In this document: positions 44,035-52,871 of the stretch, piece by piece
How the letters are laid out: each line of letters begins with the position of its first letter
Position numbering within the stretch: position 1 is the stretch's first letter
NCBI RefSeq assembly: GCF_000227665.2
Contig: NZ_CP007030.1
Span: 1,302,001-1,366,000, forward strand
Direction of reading: 5' to 3'
Length of the DNA stretch: 64,000 bases
Source: Thiomicrospira aerophila AL3
GTDB lineage: Bacteria > Pseudomonadota > Gammaproteobacteria > Thiomicrospirales > Thiomicrospiraceae
Translations under genes and position numbers: made by a program
Notes under the pieces: model-generated
What the model was told of the DNA's origin: nothing
Seen by the model: only the letters and a program-made list of their open reading frames with translations
The model's database searches: none

Positions 44035-44250
44035 GCACACCAGCACCAAAACATCCTATACAGCGCCGTGGTTTCTGAACCTGATGCGGATTGGCAAGGC
44101 GAAACCGGCGCGGTACACGAAAAGGTTGTAGATGATTACCCAGATTTAACCGCCCACCGTGTTTACTTATGTGGCCCACCCATGATGCTGTCATTGGCAA
44201 AGCACGCATTTATAACCGCTGGTTTAGATGAACAACACTTTATCGCTTAG
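44035..44250 (+). pseudogene. 3' remnant of a ferredoxin/flavin reductase-type oxidoreductase
   Basis: About 70 residues on the plus strand look like the end of the NAD-binding domain of a ferredoxin-NAD reductase: NILYSAVVSEPDADWQGETG, VDDYPDL, then VYLCGPPMMLSLAKHAFITA and GLDEQHF. The CGPP motif and the spacing are typical of the last 80 residues of NqrF, phenol-hydroxylase and CDP-glucoseen-reductase-like proteins. The N-terminal two thirds, including the FAD domain and any ferredoxin domain, are missing. An ATG at 44023 belongs to the junction and not to the original gene. It is the right half of a deletion that also cut metR. Confidence 0.75.
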
Positions 44251-44283
44251 GCTCGGAAAACATTCAAATATTCAAACATTAAA

Positions 44284-45198
44284 ATGAAACCCACCATTAC
44301 CCACTTAATCAAACATAGTTCTATCGAAGTCACCCCCAAGGGCGCACTCAGCGTTGCAAATGTTGCCGATTTTTTGCAACCAAACACGCCCGTTTATGTC
44401 ACCGCCTTGCCTGGTATGGATTTTGCCGACACCCTTCACACCTGTAAACGACTTGCAAACGAAGGCATGATCCCTGTGCCTCACTTTACTGCCAGACGCT
44501 TTAAAAACCGAGCGCAGCTTGAACTCCAACTTGCGACTGCAACAGAAGAATGTGGTGTCACTCAAATCTTGGCACTAGCCGGCGCTGATAAACAGCCAGC
44601 GGGCGCATTTTCAGATACTATTTCAATGTTAGAAACCGGCCTGTTTGAAAAATACGGTATTCAATCCATCGGTATCGCAGCCCACCCTGAGGGCTGTCCC
44701 GATATTGCACCGGCTAGCTTAAAGGCGCATAAGCAACGGAAAATTCAATTTTCCGAAGTGAGCGAGATTGATATGTACATGGTCACCCAATTTGTGTTTG
44801 AAGCACAACCCATTATTGACTGGATTGAACGCATTCGAGAAGAAGGCAATCCGTTAGCGGTTCATGTCGGCATTCCAGGCATCGCCTCGCTTAGATCTTT
44901 GATAGGTCATGCACAGGCCTGCGGTATTGGCGCATCGAAAAACCTGCTGCTCAAACAAGCCAAAAACATTCATAAACTCTTATCACTCCAGGCACCCAAT
45001 AAGCTCATTCGTGATTTAGCAGATTACACATTAAAAACGCCTGAGGCGAAGATTACAGGTTGCCACCTCTTCCCTCTGGGCGGTTTTGAACAAACAGCCA
45101 AATGGCGTAGCGCAATAGCAAAAGGCCAGTTTGAACTCACAGCAGATGGCTTTGAGCTGCATTATTGCAAAAAATGCCATCTGGTTGGTAATCGTTAA
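44284..45198 (+). CDS. Methylenetetrahydrofolate reductase-family protein
   Basis: A 304-residue protein of the MTHFR superfamily, which reduces 5,10-methylene-THF with FAD. Seen parts are SIEVTPKG near residue 13, VTALPGMDFADTLHTCKRL near 39, IPVPHFTARRFKNRAQLE near 65, and IGIAAHPEGCPDIAPASL near 127. The eight-stranded barrel pattern is present. The final 20 residues carry CKKC, which E. coli MetF lacks, and overall similarity to E. coli MetF seems modest, so I give no symbol. The neighbouring broken metR suggests a methionine locus. Confidence 0.7.
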   Translation: MKPTITHLIKHSSIEVTPKGALSVANVADFLQPNTPVYVTALPGMDFADTLHTCKRLANEGMIPVPHFTARRFKNRAQLELQLATATEECGVTQILALAGADKQPAGAFSDTISMLETGLFEKYGIQSIGIAAHPEGCPDIAPASLKAHKQRKIQFSEVSEIDMYMVTQFVFEAQPIIDWIERIREEGNPLAVHVGIPGIASLRSLIGHAQACGIGASKNLLLKQAKNIHKLLSLQAPNKLIRDLADYTLKTPEAKITGCHLFPLGGFEQTAKWRSAIAKGQFELTADGFELHYCKKCHLVGNR

Positions 45199-45296
45199 GC
45201 CTAAAAATTCAACATTCCGCCCATCAAAGCAATAAGCGGTCTTGCGACAAAAGCTTGCTATACTAATCAGCATTTAAAATAAAACAGGATCATAAC

Positions 45297-45851
45297 GTGG
45301 CGTTAAAACCAACCATATACAAATTTAGTATTGCGCTGTCGGATATGAACCGTCATTTATATCAAACCCTTAACTTAACACTGGCGCAACACCCCTCTGA
45401 AAACTTGGAGCGCATGATGATGCGTGTACTGGCATACTGTTTAAATGTCGATACCGATCCCAACAACAAACTAGAATTTACTAAAGGCTTAAGCGCCGTT
45501 GAGGAGCCGGACCTTTGGGCTAAAACATTGGATGACCAACTGATACTTTGGGTTGATGTGGGTGAACCTAGCCTCGAGCGCATAAAAAAAGCCAGCCGCT
45601 TGGCTCGCACCACCAAAATCTACAGTTTCAATTCCAAATCAGACGTTTGGTGGTCACAAAACCAAACCAAGCTACAAAGCCTCAAGGTGGATATTATTCG
45701 GTTCAACTGGGATGAAATTCAGGCGCTGGCCAAACGAGTTAGCCGCACGATGGATTTTTCGATCAGCCTAACCGACGATTCGGCCTATATTGCAACCGAT
45801 AGCGGTGACTGCGAATGTCACTGGACTCAACTTCAAGAAGTATCCAGATGA
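45297..45851 (+). CDS. yaeQ: YaeQ family protein
   Basis: A 184-residue cytosolic protein of the YaeQ family, which has a PD-(D/E)XK nuclease-like fold but no settled function. The start is a GTG at 45297. The N-terminus [20 protein letters not shown], then [16 protein letters not shown] near residue 41 and [19 protein letters not shown] near 66 are typical. A VF530-like gene begins in its stop codon. Confidence 0.92.
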   Translation: MALKPTIYKFSIALSDMNRHLYQTLNLTLAQHPSENLERMMMRVLAYCLNVDTDPNNKLEFTKGLSAVEEPDLWAKTLDDQLILWVDVGEPSLERIKKASRLARTTKIYSFNSKSDVWWSQNQTKLQSLKVDIIRFNWDEIQALAKRVSRTMDFSISLTDDSAYIATDSGDCECHWTQLQEVSR

Positions 45852-46102
45852 ACAGCCAAGCTAACAACCCACTGCATGGCGTGACGCTTGAGAAAATGCT
45901 GGTCGCACTCGTTGACTACTATGGCTGGATTGGCTTGGGCAATCTAATTCGCATCAACTGCTTTAACAAAGACCCCTCGATCAAGTCCAGTCTTAAATTT
46001 TTAAGAAAAACGCCTTGGGCGCGCATGCAAGTTGAACAACTCTATCTCGACTCCGTCAACAAACCCAATTTTGTTCAACCCAATCAAGTTAGTGGGTCTT
46101 GA
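45848..46102 (+). CDS. VF530/DUF2132 family protein
   Basis: An 84-residue protein with the compact domain of the VF530 (DUF2132) family, a small helical DNA-binding-like fold. [40 protein letters not shown] and [10 protein letters not shown] are diagnostic. The start at 45848 overlaps the yaeQ stop (ATGA), so the two are translationally coupled. Its 3' end overlaps mtfA, on the opposite strand, by 19 bases. Confidence 0.9.
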   Translation: MNSQANNPLHGVTLEKMLVALVDYYGWIGLGNLIRINCFNKDPSIKSSLKFLRKTPWARMQVEQLYLDSVNKPNFVQPNQVSGS

Positions 46103-46860
46103 CGATAAAACAGACTCAACTGCTGATAAACACGGGGAAAGTGATGCGCGAGATGATCAGGAGCGGTAAAAAAATATTCCGTGCTAACCGCAAAAAACTC
46201 AGCCGGTTCACTAGCGGCATAAGGATTCAAAGTCGATGTTTGCCCCTGTTCGAGCTGATGGCGCAATTGTTCAAACGCTTGGCTAAACGCCAGCGTCCAA
46301 GCGTGATGATCCATAGACGAATGCAAAGGTGGCTTACCATTTGCCGCGCCATTTAACATATCCAACTTATGTGCAAATTCGTGCAAAACTAGATTACGTC
46401 CGGCTGCAAACTGATGGGTTTCCCTATCAAAATCCTGCCAAGCCAACACCACCGGCCCACTTAACCAAGCTTCACCGCCTAACACACGCTGCTGATGCGA
46501 CACGATGCCATTCTCATCCGTTTCATCGCGTTCAACCCAAAACGCCTCGGGATAAACAATAATATCCCGCCAGCCTTGGTAGTAATCCAAACCCAATTCC
46601 AGAATCAATAAACAAGCATGAGCTGTGATTTTGATCTGCATGACCTCGGTGAGTTCTAACCCCTGTGCCGCATGGAAACGTTTCTGCTGAATAAACAGCG
46701 TGGTCAGTTCACGCAAATAAGCTTTTTGCACCGAACTTAATCCGCTAAATAACACATCCTCACGCATAAGCCGACGCCAAATCAACCGATTAACCGGATA
46801 ACGCCTCAAAATACGCCTAATCCGCCAATGCTTAAAACAATGCAACAGATTCATGCTCAA
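46084..46860 (-). CDS. mtfA: MtfA-type zinc metallopeptidase (M90)
   Basis: MtfA binds the glucose repressor Mlc in E. coli and is a zinc aminopeptidase of family M90. The protein has 258 residues. The zinc motif [19 protein letters not shown] near residue 155 carries [19 protein letters not shown] near 215 supplies the third ligand. The N-terminal [12 protein letters not shown] is basic. It converges with and overlaps the VF530-like gene. Confidence 0.9.
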   Translation of the reverse strand: MSMNLLHCFKHWRIRRILRRYPVNRLIWRRLMREDVLFSGLSSVQKAYLRELTTLFIQQKRFHAAQGLELTEVMQIKITAHACLLILELGLDYYQGWRDIIVYPEAFWVERDETDENGIVSHQQRVLGGEAWLSGPVVLAWQDFDRETHQFAAGRNLVLHEFAHKLDMLNGAANGKPPLHSSMDHHAWTLAFSQAFEQLRHQLEQGQTSTLNPYAASEPAEFFAVSTEYFFTAPDHLAHHFPRVYQQLSLFYRQDPLT

Positions 46861-46996
46861 CCCTATTAAATCATCTAAGGCATTATGCCACAGGCCAAGA
46901 TTTTGTCTCGCTTGCCCCTAGAATCTACCCATTTTAATCAACAGCCTTGTTGAACTTTTTGTACACTGTACGCTTATTTTTAAAGGTGATAGAAAC

Positions 46997-47605
46997 ATGC
47001 ATACAGACTCGCAAAAATCCGAATTTCATAAAATCCGTATGGCGCGCAAAAAGGCGCAAATTGATGCCGCTATTGCGCGTGCCGACCAGAAAAAAGGCCT
47101 GCTGCTGGTGATTACCGGCAATGGCAAAGGCAAATCGACTTCAGCATTTGGCATGGTGGCGCGTGCGTTAGGTCACGGCATGAAGGTCGGGGTCTGTCAA
47201 TTTATTAAAAGCCGCACCGACACCGGTGAAGAAGCGTTTTTTAGTCAGTTCCCAAATTGTGAATGGCATGTATTGGGCGATGGATTTACCTGGGATACGC
47301 AGAACCGCGAACAGGACATCGCCACGTCAAAAAATGGCTGGCAGGTAGCCATGAAGATGCTGACCGATTCAAGTTATGATCTGGTTGTGTTAGATGAACT
47401 GACCTACCTACTCAGCTACGACTATCTCGATAAGGATGAGGTGCTGAATGGCCTAAGCCAAAAACCCGAGATGCAGCATGTAGTGGTCACCGGGCGCTCA
47501 GCGATTGCCGAACTGCGTGAACTTGCGGATACGGTATCTGAAATCAAAGACGAGAAACATGCCTATAAAAGCGGTATTCAAGCGCAAAAAGGCATCGATC
47601 TGTAA
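46997..47605 (+). CDS. cobO: Cob(I)alamin adenosyltransferase
   Basis: CobO/BtuR adds the adenosyl group to cob(I)alamin to form the coenzyme. It has 202 residues. The P-loop GNGKGKSTSAFGMVARALGHG is near residue 41. The segment FTWDTQNREQDI near 92 and VVLDELTYLLSYDYL near 130 are typical. It is the first gene of an operon with btuF and an ADP-ribosylglycohydrolase-like gene; its stop overlaps the btuF start by one base. It fits with the btuB riboswitch upstream. Confidence 0.95.
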   Translation: MHTDSQKSEFHKIRMARKKAQIDAAIARADQKKGLLLVITGNGKGKSTSAFGMVARALGHGMKVGVCQFIKSRTDTGEEAFFSQFPNCEWHVLGDGFTWDTQNREQDIATSKNGWQVAMKMLTDSSYDLVVLDELTYLLSYDYLDKDEVLNGLSQKPEMQHVVVTGRSAIAELRELADTVSEIKDEKHAYKSGIQAQKGIDL

Positions 47606-48468
47606 TGAATGTGTATCGTAAAATGACCTATTACCTAATAGCAGGCCTGCTATCGCTGCTGTCTATGCCCGGATTGGCACAACCCGTAGAGCGGATTATT
47701 TCACTTGCGCCCAGTCTAACCGAGTTGGTGTTTTCCGCCGGGGCCGGCGATAAACTGGTAGGTGTGGTGAGTTATTCAAACTACCCTGCTGAGGCTACTC
47801 AAATTAGCCAAATAGGTCACTTTGATAATCTTAATCTTGAGCGAATTATCGAACTTCAGCCTGATCTAATTCTTGCCTGGCGCGCCAGTAATAAACCGCA
47901 AGACATTGCCCGCTTACAAAACATGGGCTTTCGTGTATTGGTGCGCGATACCCAACAACTCGATGACATTCCAAATTTAATTGAAGAAATCGGTAGACTG
48001 ACCAACCAAACTGACACAGCGCACGCAGAAGCCGAACGCTTACGCCAACAACTCAGCTATTTACGCGCGCAGTATCAAGATAAAAGCCCCGTCAAGGTGT
48101 TTTACCAAGTATGGAACCAACCACTGATTACCGTCAATGACGAACAATTTATTGGTCAGGCGATGGCACTGTGTGGTGGAATCAATATTTTTGCTGACCA
48201 AACGGCCCTCGCGCCCCATGTGAGTCGTGAAGCGGTGATTAACGCCAACCCAGATTTGATATTACTCGGTGGCATGGGCGAGGTGCAGCAGGCCTGGTTA
48301 ACCAGCTGGCAAGCCATACCCTTGTTAACCGCTCAGCAAACCAACCAAATTTTTATGTTAAATGCCGATCTATACCAGCGCCCGACGGCACGACTAATTG
48401 ATGGCCTTGCCCATTTATGTCGCTTAATCGACCAAACGCGCTCAGCCAAACAACTTAACCGTCACTAA
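47605..48468 (+). CDS. btuF: Periplasmic cobalamin-binding protein, BtuF-like
   Basis: A 287-residue substrate-binding protein of the BtuF/helical-backbone cluster. It has a signal peptide (YYLIAGLLSLLSMPGLA). IISLAPSLTELVFSAGAGDKL and VGVVSYSNYP near residue 30, then ELQPDLILAWRASNKPQD near 90, are typical. The presence of cobO and the B12-regulated btuB supports a cobalamin substrate over haem or siderophore. No btuC or btuD gene is next to it. CAGGCCTG copies are at 47642 (in the signal peptide) and 48289. Confidence 0.85.
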   Translation: MNVYRKMTYYLIAGLLSLLSMPGLAQPVERIISLAPSLTELVFSAGAGDKLVGVVSYSNYPAEATQISQIGHFDNLNLERIIELQPDLILAWRASNKPQDIARLQNMGFRVLVRDTQQLDDIPNLIEEIGRLTNQTDTAHAEAERLRQQLSYLRAQYQDKSPVKVFYQVWNQPLITVNDEQFIGQAMALCGGINIFADQTALAPHVSREAVINANPDLILLGGMGEVQQAWLTSWQAIPLLTAQQTNQIFMLNADLYQRPTARLIDGLAHLCRLIDQTRSAKQLNRH

Positions 48469-48478
48469 TGGAGCCACC

Positions 48479-49567
48479 ATGACACACCCCAACCTCGAAC
48501 ACGCCCAAGCCCGCAGTGCGCTGCAAGCTATGTTTATTGGTGATAGTCTCGCCATGCCTGCTCATTGGTTTTATCGGGTATATGATATCGAGCAGGCGTT
48601 TAACGGCGGCATTACCCAATTTGAAGCCGCGCCGAAACACCATCCATCATCGATCATGTCATTGCATTCCACTGCAGCGGGCGGATGCAAAAACGCACAC
48701 AAACAGCCGCAACCCCACATTATTGGCGAGGTGATTTTAAAAGGAAAACGGGCATTTTGGGATCAACACTTTCAACACTACCATCAGGGCATGCAAGCCG
48801 GTGACAATACCCTCAACGCGCATTGCGCACGTTTGCTGATGCGTAACCTTGCACGTCAGCAAGGCCACTATAATCCGCAGACATTTTTAGCCGACTATAT
48901 TGCGTTTATGACCGCCGATCCCGCTCAACACCCTGACACCTATGCCGAATCCTATCATCGTGGGTTTTTTGCCAACTACATCCAAGGCATCCCACCAGAA
49001 AAATGTGCAGCGGTGACCCACGATACCGCATCGGTTGGCGGGCTGGTTACCCTCGCCCCACTGGTTTTTGCCGCCCATTTACACGGCGCAGACTTGGCTA
49101 GCATTCAACAACAGGCTAAACAGCATCTTTATTTAACCCATCCTGATGCATCCTTGGCAAAAGTATGTGACCAGTACGTCAGCTTAATAGTCGCGCTTTG
49201 GCACACCGCTAACCCAGACGACGCGCGTCTGCAGCTAGAGCACACCGCGAAAAACAGCGGATTCAACATGCCAAAACTGCTTGATAAAAACCTAACGGAT
49301 CGCGAGGTGGTCGGCCAAGTGTTTTCATCGGCTTGTTATATCAGTGATTCTTGGCCAAGTGTGCTGTATTTAGCGCATAAATACGCACAGGACCCTATAG
49401 CAGGCCTGCTAGCCAACGCCAATTTAGGCGGTGATAACGCACATCGAGGCATGATATTGGGTGTGCTATTAGGGCTGATGCACCCTAATGCATTTGACGA
49501 CTGGTTTGACCAACTCGTTGATCGCGCCGCGCTTGAACAAGAAATCAACGCGTTACTAAAGAACTAG
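48479..49567 (+). CDS. ADP-ribosylglycohydrolase-family protein
   Basis: A 362-residue protein of the ADP-ribosyl-dinitrogen-reductase hydrolase (DraG-like) family. The N-terminal FIGDSLAMPAHWFY near residue 19 matches GD(A/S)LGMP. AHGADLASIQ-like and HDTASVGGLVTLAPL text lies in the middle. The C-terminal metal motif is NLGGDNAHRGMILGVLLGL, where most members have GGDTD. This difference may change the metal site. The gene follows btuF after 10 bases, so it is part of the B12 operon; the link is not explained. A CAGGCCTG copy is at 49401. Confidence 0.82.
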   Translation: MTHPNLEHAQARSALQAMFIGDSLAMPAHWFYRVYDIEQAFNGGITQFEAAPKHHPSSIMSLHSTAAGGCKNAHKQPQPHIIGEVILKGKRAFWDQHFQHYHQGMQAGDNTLNAHCARLLMRNLARQQGHYNPQTFLADYIAFMTADPAQHPDTYAESYHRGFFANYIQGIPPEKCAAVTHDTASVGGLVTLAPLVFAAHLHGADLASIQQQAKQHLYLTHPDASLAKVCDQYVSLIVALWHTANPDDARLQLEHTAKNSGFNMPKLLDKNLTDREVVGQVFSSACYISDSWPSVLYLAHKYAQDPIAGLLANANLGGDNAHRGMILGVLLGLMHPNAFDDWFDQLVDRAALEQEINALLKN

Positions 49568-49588
49568 CAGCGATACGACCATAAACGA

Positions 49589-50047
49589 TCACTCGTTACT
49601 TAGAGCTGCCAGGTTTTTACAGCCTTCTGAACAGCGATTTTCACAAGCCCGGTTAAACCAATAAGCCGCTTGCACTTTGTCAGGCTCCGTACCCAACCCC
49701 TGCAGATACATTTCACCTAGGTGGCTTTGTGCCACCCCGTACTCTTGCTTAGCCGCCTGCTGGTACCAATACAAAGATGGTGCAAAATTAATTTCACGCC
49801 CCTGCCCAAAGCGGTATATCTGACCTAATGCAAATTGAGCAAATACATTACCTTGCTCAGCCATAGGCAAAAACATCTTATAAGCTGTCACATAATCGCC
49901 CAGTGCATAGGCTTGACTCGCTTCATGAAATTCAATCGACAGAGTGGGCACACTCGTGCTTGCTTGACTATTAAGCGATACAAAACCTAAACCAATTAAC
50001 ATGATTAGTGCAATAAACCGAACGGATGAGCGAAATAGCATTATCAA
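49589..50047 (-). CDS. SEL1-repeat (TPR-like) exported protein
   Basis: A 152-residue protein with a signal peptide (FIALIMLIGLGFVSLNSQAS) and three SEL1-like repeats: YVTAYKMFLPMAEQGNVFAQ, INFAPSLYWYQQAAKQEYGV, and DKVQAAYWFNRACENRCSEG. Such repeats mediate protein-protein contacts. The specific partner is unknown. It converges with the ADP-ribosylglycohydrolase-like gene and lies 3 bases after the DUF6172 gene. Confidence 0.82.
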   Translation of the reverse strand: MIMLFRSSVRFIALIMLIGLGFVSLNSQASTSVPTLSIEFHEASQAYALGDYVTAYKMFLPMAEQGNVFAQFALGQIYRFGQGREINFAPSLYWYQQAAKQEYGVAQSHLGEMYLQGLGTEPDKVQAAYWFNRACENRCSEGCKNLAALSNE

Positions 50048-50050
50048 ACC

Positions 50051-50338
50051 TTAAGATTTAGGGTTGCGATGGCCAGGTTTCGCCACAATTTCTATGTAGC
50101 ATTGCGGCCACTGATCTTTTTCAGCTTGATCTAGCGCGCCATTTAATTCGGCTAGGTGAAGGCTTTTGCTCGTTGCCGCATCGGCACCCAATTTACAAGC
50201 AAAGTCCCAAAAATCCACGCCTGATGGCAAAGCTTTTGCGCGTTCGCGTTTTAAATACTTACGAACCTCATGTTTAATGGCATCTACAAGTCGGGCTGGA
50301 GCAATTTTTTCGTGGGTTAAAGCAAAGGTTTTTTTCAT
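50051..50338 (-). CDS. DUF6172 family protein
   Basis: A 95-residue protein with the start MKKTFALTHEKIAPARLVDA, matching the DUF6172 family of small conserved proteins. I start it at the ATG at 50338; a longer frame would add 13 residues without similarity. The body is basic (YLKRERAKALPSGVDFWDF). No function is known. It sits between a diguanylate cyclase-type gene and a SEL1 gene. Confidence 0.8.
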   Translation of the reverse strand: MKKTFALTHEKIAPARLVDAIKHEVRKYLKRERAKALPSGVDFWDFACKLGADAATSKSLHLAELNGALDQAEKDQWPQCYIEIVAKPGHRNPKS

Positions 50339-50402
50339 AAAATTCTCAATTAAAAATGACGGGCAACCACATAGCACCCGACTGACACTATTATAAAAGG
50401 TT

Positions 50403-52118
50403 TTAAAATCCTTTTATCAGCAATTCAACCAGTCGCTCTGAATCGACAGGTTGACTATACAGATAGCCTTGAATTGTTGAACACTGTTCTTTAAGTAAAA
50501 ACGCTCTTTGTGCCGGTGTTTCAACGCCCTCGGCCAAGACTTTCAAACCCAACTGATCAGCCATGGCAATAATCGTTCGGGTAATCACCGCATCATCCTC
50601 ATCCAAGGGCAAATCATTAATAAAGGACTTATCAATTTTAATTTTTTTGATCGGTAAACGCTTTAAATAAGCGAGCGAGGAATAACCTGTGCCAAAATCA
50701 TCAATCGCTAAACTGATACCCATTTCCTCCAAAGTCAGCAGTCGCGAAATCATAAGCTCAAAGTTTGTCATCAATTCAGTTTCAGTTAACTCAAACTCCA
50801 ACCACTCTGGCTTACAGGCATTTTTATCTAAACAAATCTGCAACCATTCAATAAAATCAGCTTGTTGTAGTTGTTTAACACTTAAATTTAACGACAATTT
50901 GCCTGGATTTAAACCTGCATCCAGCCATTGTTTAAACTGCATGGTAGCATGATCGATCACCCAGCGATCAATCTCCCACATAATGCCTGCTTCTTCAGCA
51001 ATAGGAATAAAGTGGTTTGGCGATAGTAAGCCTTGCTGAGGATGTAGCCAACGCACTAGCGCTTCTACACCAATAATTGTGTCGTAGTATGCATCGACCT
51101 GAGGCTGATAATAAACTTCAAACTCGTTACGTTTAAGCGCTTGCCTTAGGCCTGCTTGCACTGCAATGTGCTCAACCGCTTTATGGGTTAGGTCTTCGGT
51201 GTAAAATTGAAATTGATTCCGGCCCAAATCCTTTGCACGGAACATGGCCGCATCCGCACATCGTAATAAATTGTCGACTGTATTGCCATTTTCAGGATAG
51301 AGGCTAATACCGATACTCGCTGACAAATAAAACTCATGCTCAGCCAGTTTAATAGGACGTGCAATCACCTCGTTAATTTTTTGTGCCAAGAGACTAATTT
51401 CGTGCAGTTGGTCAAAGGACTCATATAAAATGACAAATTCGTCACCCCCTAGCCGCGCCAAGGTATCCTCGCCACGGATTAACAAGCTTAGTCTTCGTGA
51501 AATCTCACAAATCACCCGATCCCCTAACTCATGACCCAGCGAGTCATTAATCTTTTTAAACATATCCAAATCAATAAAATAGACCGAAAAGTGCTGTTGG
51601 TGTAGGCGACATTTTTCAATAGCGTGCTGCATGCGATCCTGTAGCAATACTCTATTGGCCAGCTGGGTCAGACTATCGTGATAGCGTTGATGAGTTAATA
51701 GGGCGGTTTGTTTTTCTAACTGGGTTTCCATCATTCTAAAGGTTGTAATATCTTCATAGCTGCCAAGCATCCCTATTACACAACCTTCATCATCTCGCAA
51801 CGCCACTTTAGAGGTTAACCATACTCGTAATTCACCCTCACTATTTAGATCATGATCCTCTCGAGCAAGCAGTTTTCCGCCTTGCTCAATCAACTTTTTA
51901 TCCTCATCAAAATATTCTTGTTGCTTTTGCTTGCTCCAAGGTAAATCAAAATCTGTTTTGCCCAGTAAGTGATCCGCTGTCATCTGAGCGTCGGCTAAAA
52001 AGAGTTTATTAGCACCTAAATAGCGTCCGCTCCGATCCTTCCAAAATAATCTAACCGGTGCATGATCAATAATGTTTTGTAGCAACCTAAGCGTTTTATG
52101 ATCAGTTGAGTGGTTCAC
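50403..52118 (-). CDS. PAS-GGDEF-EAL cyclic-di-GMP protein
   Basis: A 571-residue cytosolic sensor-enzyme. A PAS domain (about residues 12-130, DHAPVRLFWKDRSGRYLGAN) is followed by a GGDEF domain with an intact ARLGGDEFVILYE near 228 (active diguanylate cyclase signature) and an EAL domain with EALVRW near 340, plus LTETELM and the loop LAIDDFGTGYSSLAYLKRLP near 470. The catalytic EAL and Asp-Asp residues look intact, so both activities are possible. No membrane segment is visible. The signal sensed by PAS is unknown. Confidence 0.93.
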   Translation of the reverse strand: MNHSTDHKTLRLLQNIIDHAPVRLFWKDRSGRYLGANKLFLADAQMTADHLLGKTDFDLPWSKQKQQEYFDEDKKLIEQGGKLLAREDHDLNSEGELRVWLTSKVALRDDEGCVIGMLGSYEDITTFRMMETQLEKQTALLTHQRYHDSLTQLANRVLLQDRMQHAIEKCRLHQQHFSVYFIDLDMFKKINDSLGHELGDRVICEISRRLSLLIRGEDTLARLGGDEFVILYESFDQLHEISLLAQKINEVIARPIKLAEHEFYLSASIGISLYPENGNTVDNLLRCADAAMFRAKDLGRNQFQFYTEDLTHKAVEHIAVQAGLRQALKRNEFEVYYQPQVDAYYDTIIGVEALVRWLHPQQGLLSPNHFIPIAEEAGIMWEIDRWVIDHATMQFKQWLDAGLNPGKLSLNLSVKQLQQADFIEWLQICLDKNACKPEWLEFELTETELMTNFELMISRLLTLEEMGISLAIDDFGTGYSSLAYLKRLPIKKIKIDKSFINDLPLDEDDAVITRTIIAMADQLGLKVLAEGVETPAQRAFLLKEQCSTIQGYLYSQPVDSERLVELLIKGF

Positions 52119-52178
52119 TAAGTATCCTCATAGTGGGTATTTTTATTTTTTTATCTTTTTTAAATTGTCTTAAATCAT

Positions 52179-52730
52179 TTACCAAACCAAATCATCTGGA
52201 ATGGCAAACTTAGCATAATATTCACGGTCTTCATCCGACAAGCCATCATCGGCTGTTGCCTCGTTCGCAAGCGGTATCAACACCTGGTCATCGCGCTGGT
52301 TAATTTTATCCACTTGCTCAGCGGCCACTAAAACATAGCGCCCCTCCCAACGCACAATACGAATCGCCCCGGCCACCAGGCCTGCATGGGTTTTCGTATT
52401 CACCGCCAAGGTTTTTACCTGGGTGCCGTCCACAAAATTAAACCTTTGCTCGCCGCTATAGTGGCTTAGACCATGCACGGACAAAATCTGTTTCAGTTCG
52501 GCCTGCTTGGCTTTTGCTGCCTGCTGTTGCTGGCGCGCTAAATTTAACTGGCGATCCTTGTCAGCTTTTTGCGCTGCGGCCTCAGCGGCCAATTCAGCTG
52601 GCGTTTTTTCGCTGCTTGACATGCCTTGCTGCTGTTTTTTAGTTTGTTGATATTTTTCTTTTTTAGCTTGCTTGGCTTTGTGCTCATTCACCAGCCCTGC
52701 TTTTTTCATTTGATCTAATAACGATGCCAT
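52179..52730 (-). CDS. DUF2058 family protein
   Basis: A 183-residue protein starting MASLLDQMKKAGLVNEHKAK, the hallmark of the DUF2058 (YaiL-type) family, sometimes called nucleoprotein/polynucleotide-associated. It has a charged, Gln/Lys/Ala-rich coiled-coil middle (to about residue 80) and a compact C-terminal domain (FNFVDGTQVKTLAVN, RYVLVAAEQVDKI). The biological role is unclear. A CAGGCCTG copy is at 52377. Confidence 0.88.
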   Translation of the reverse strand: MASLLDQMKKAGLVNEHKAKQAKKEKYQQTKKQQQGMSSSEKTPAELAAEAAAQKADKDRQLNLARQQQQAAKAKQAELKQILSVHGLSHYSGEQRFNFVDGTQVKTLAVNTKTHAGLVAGAIRIVRWEGRYVLVAAEQVDKINQRDDQVLIPLANEATADDGLSDEDREYYAKFAIPDDLVW

Positions 52731-52871
52731 GGCAACCCTCCCAACATAATGTTCGTTATTTTAAAGCCTTAATCTACTCTTTGGAAAAATTAATCCCGCC
52801 GAAAACCTAATTCAACCGTCACACCCCGCGTTATACTCTAAACAGCGTTAATCATTTAAACGAGGTGGTCT

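Noticed and set aside
44023-44250. 75-residue frame from the ATG at 44023 as a separate gene
   Set aside because: The ATG and first residues belong to the junction; the rest matches only the tail of a larger reductase.
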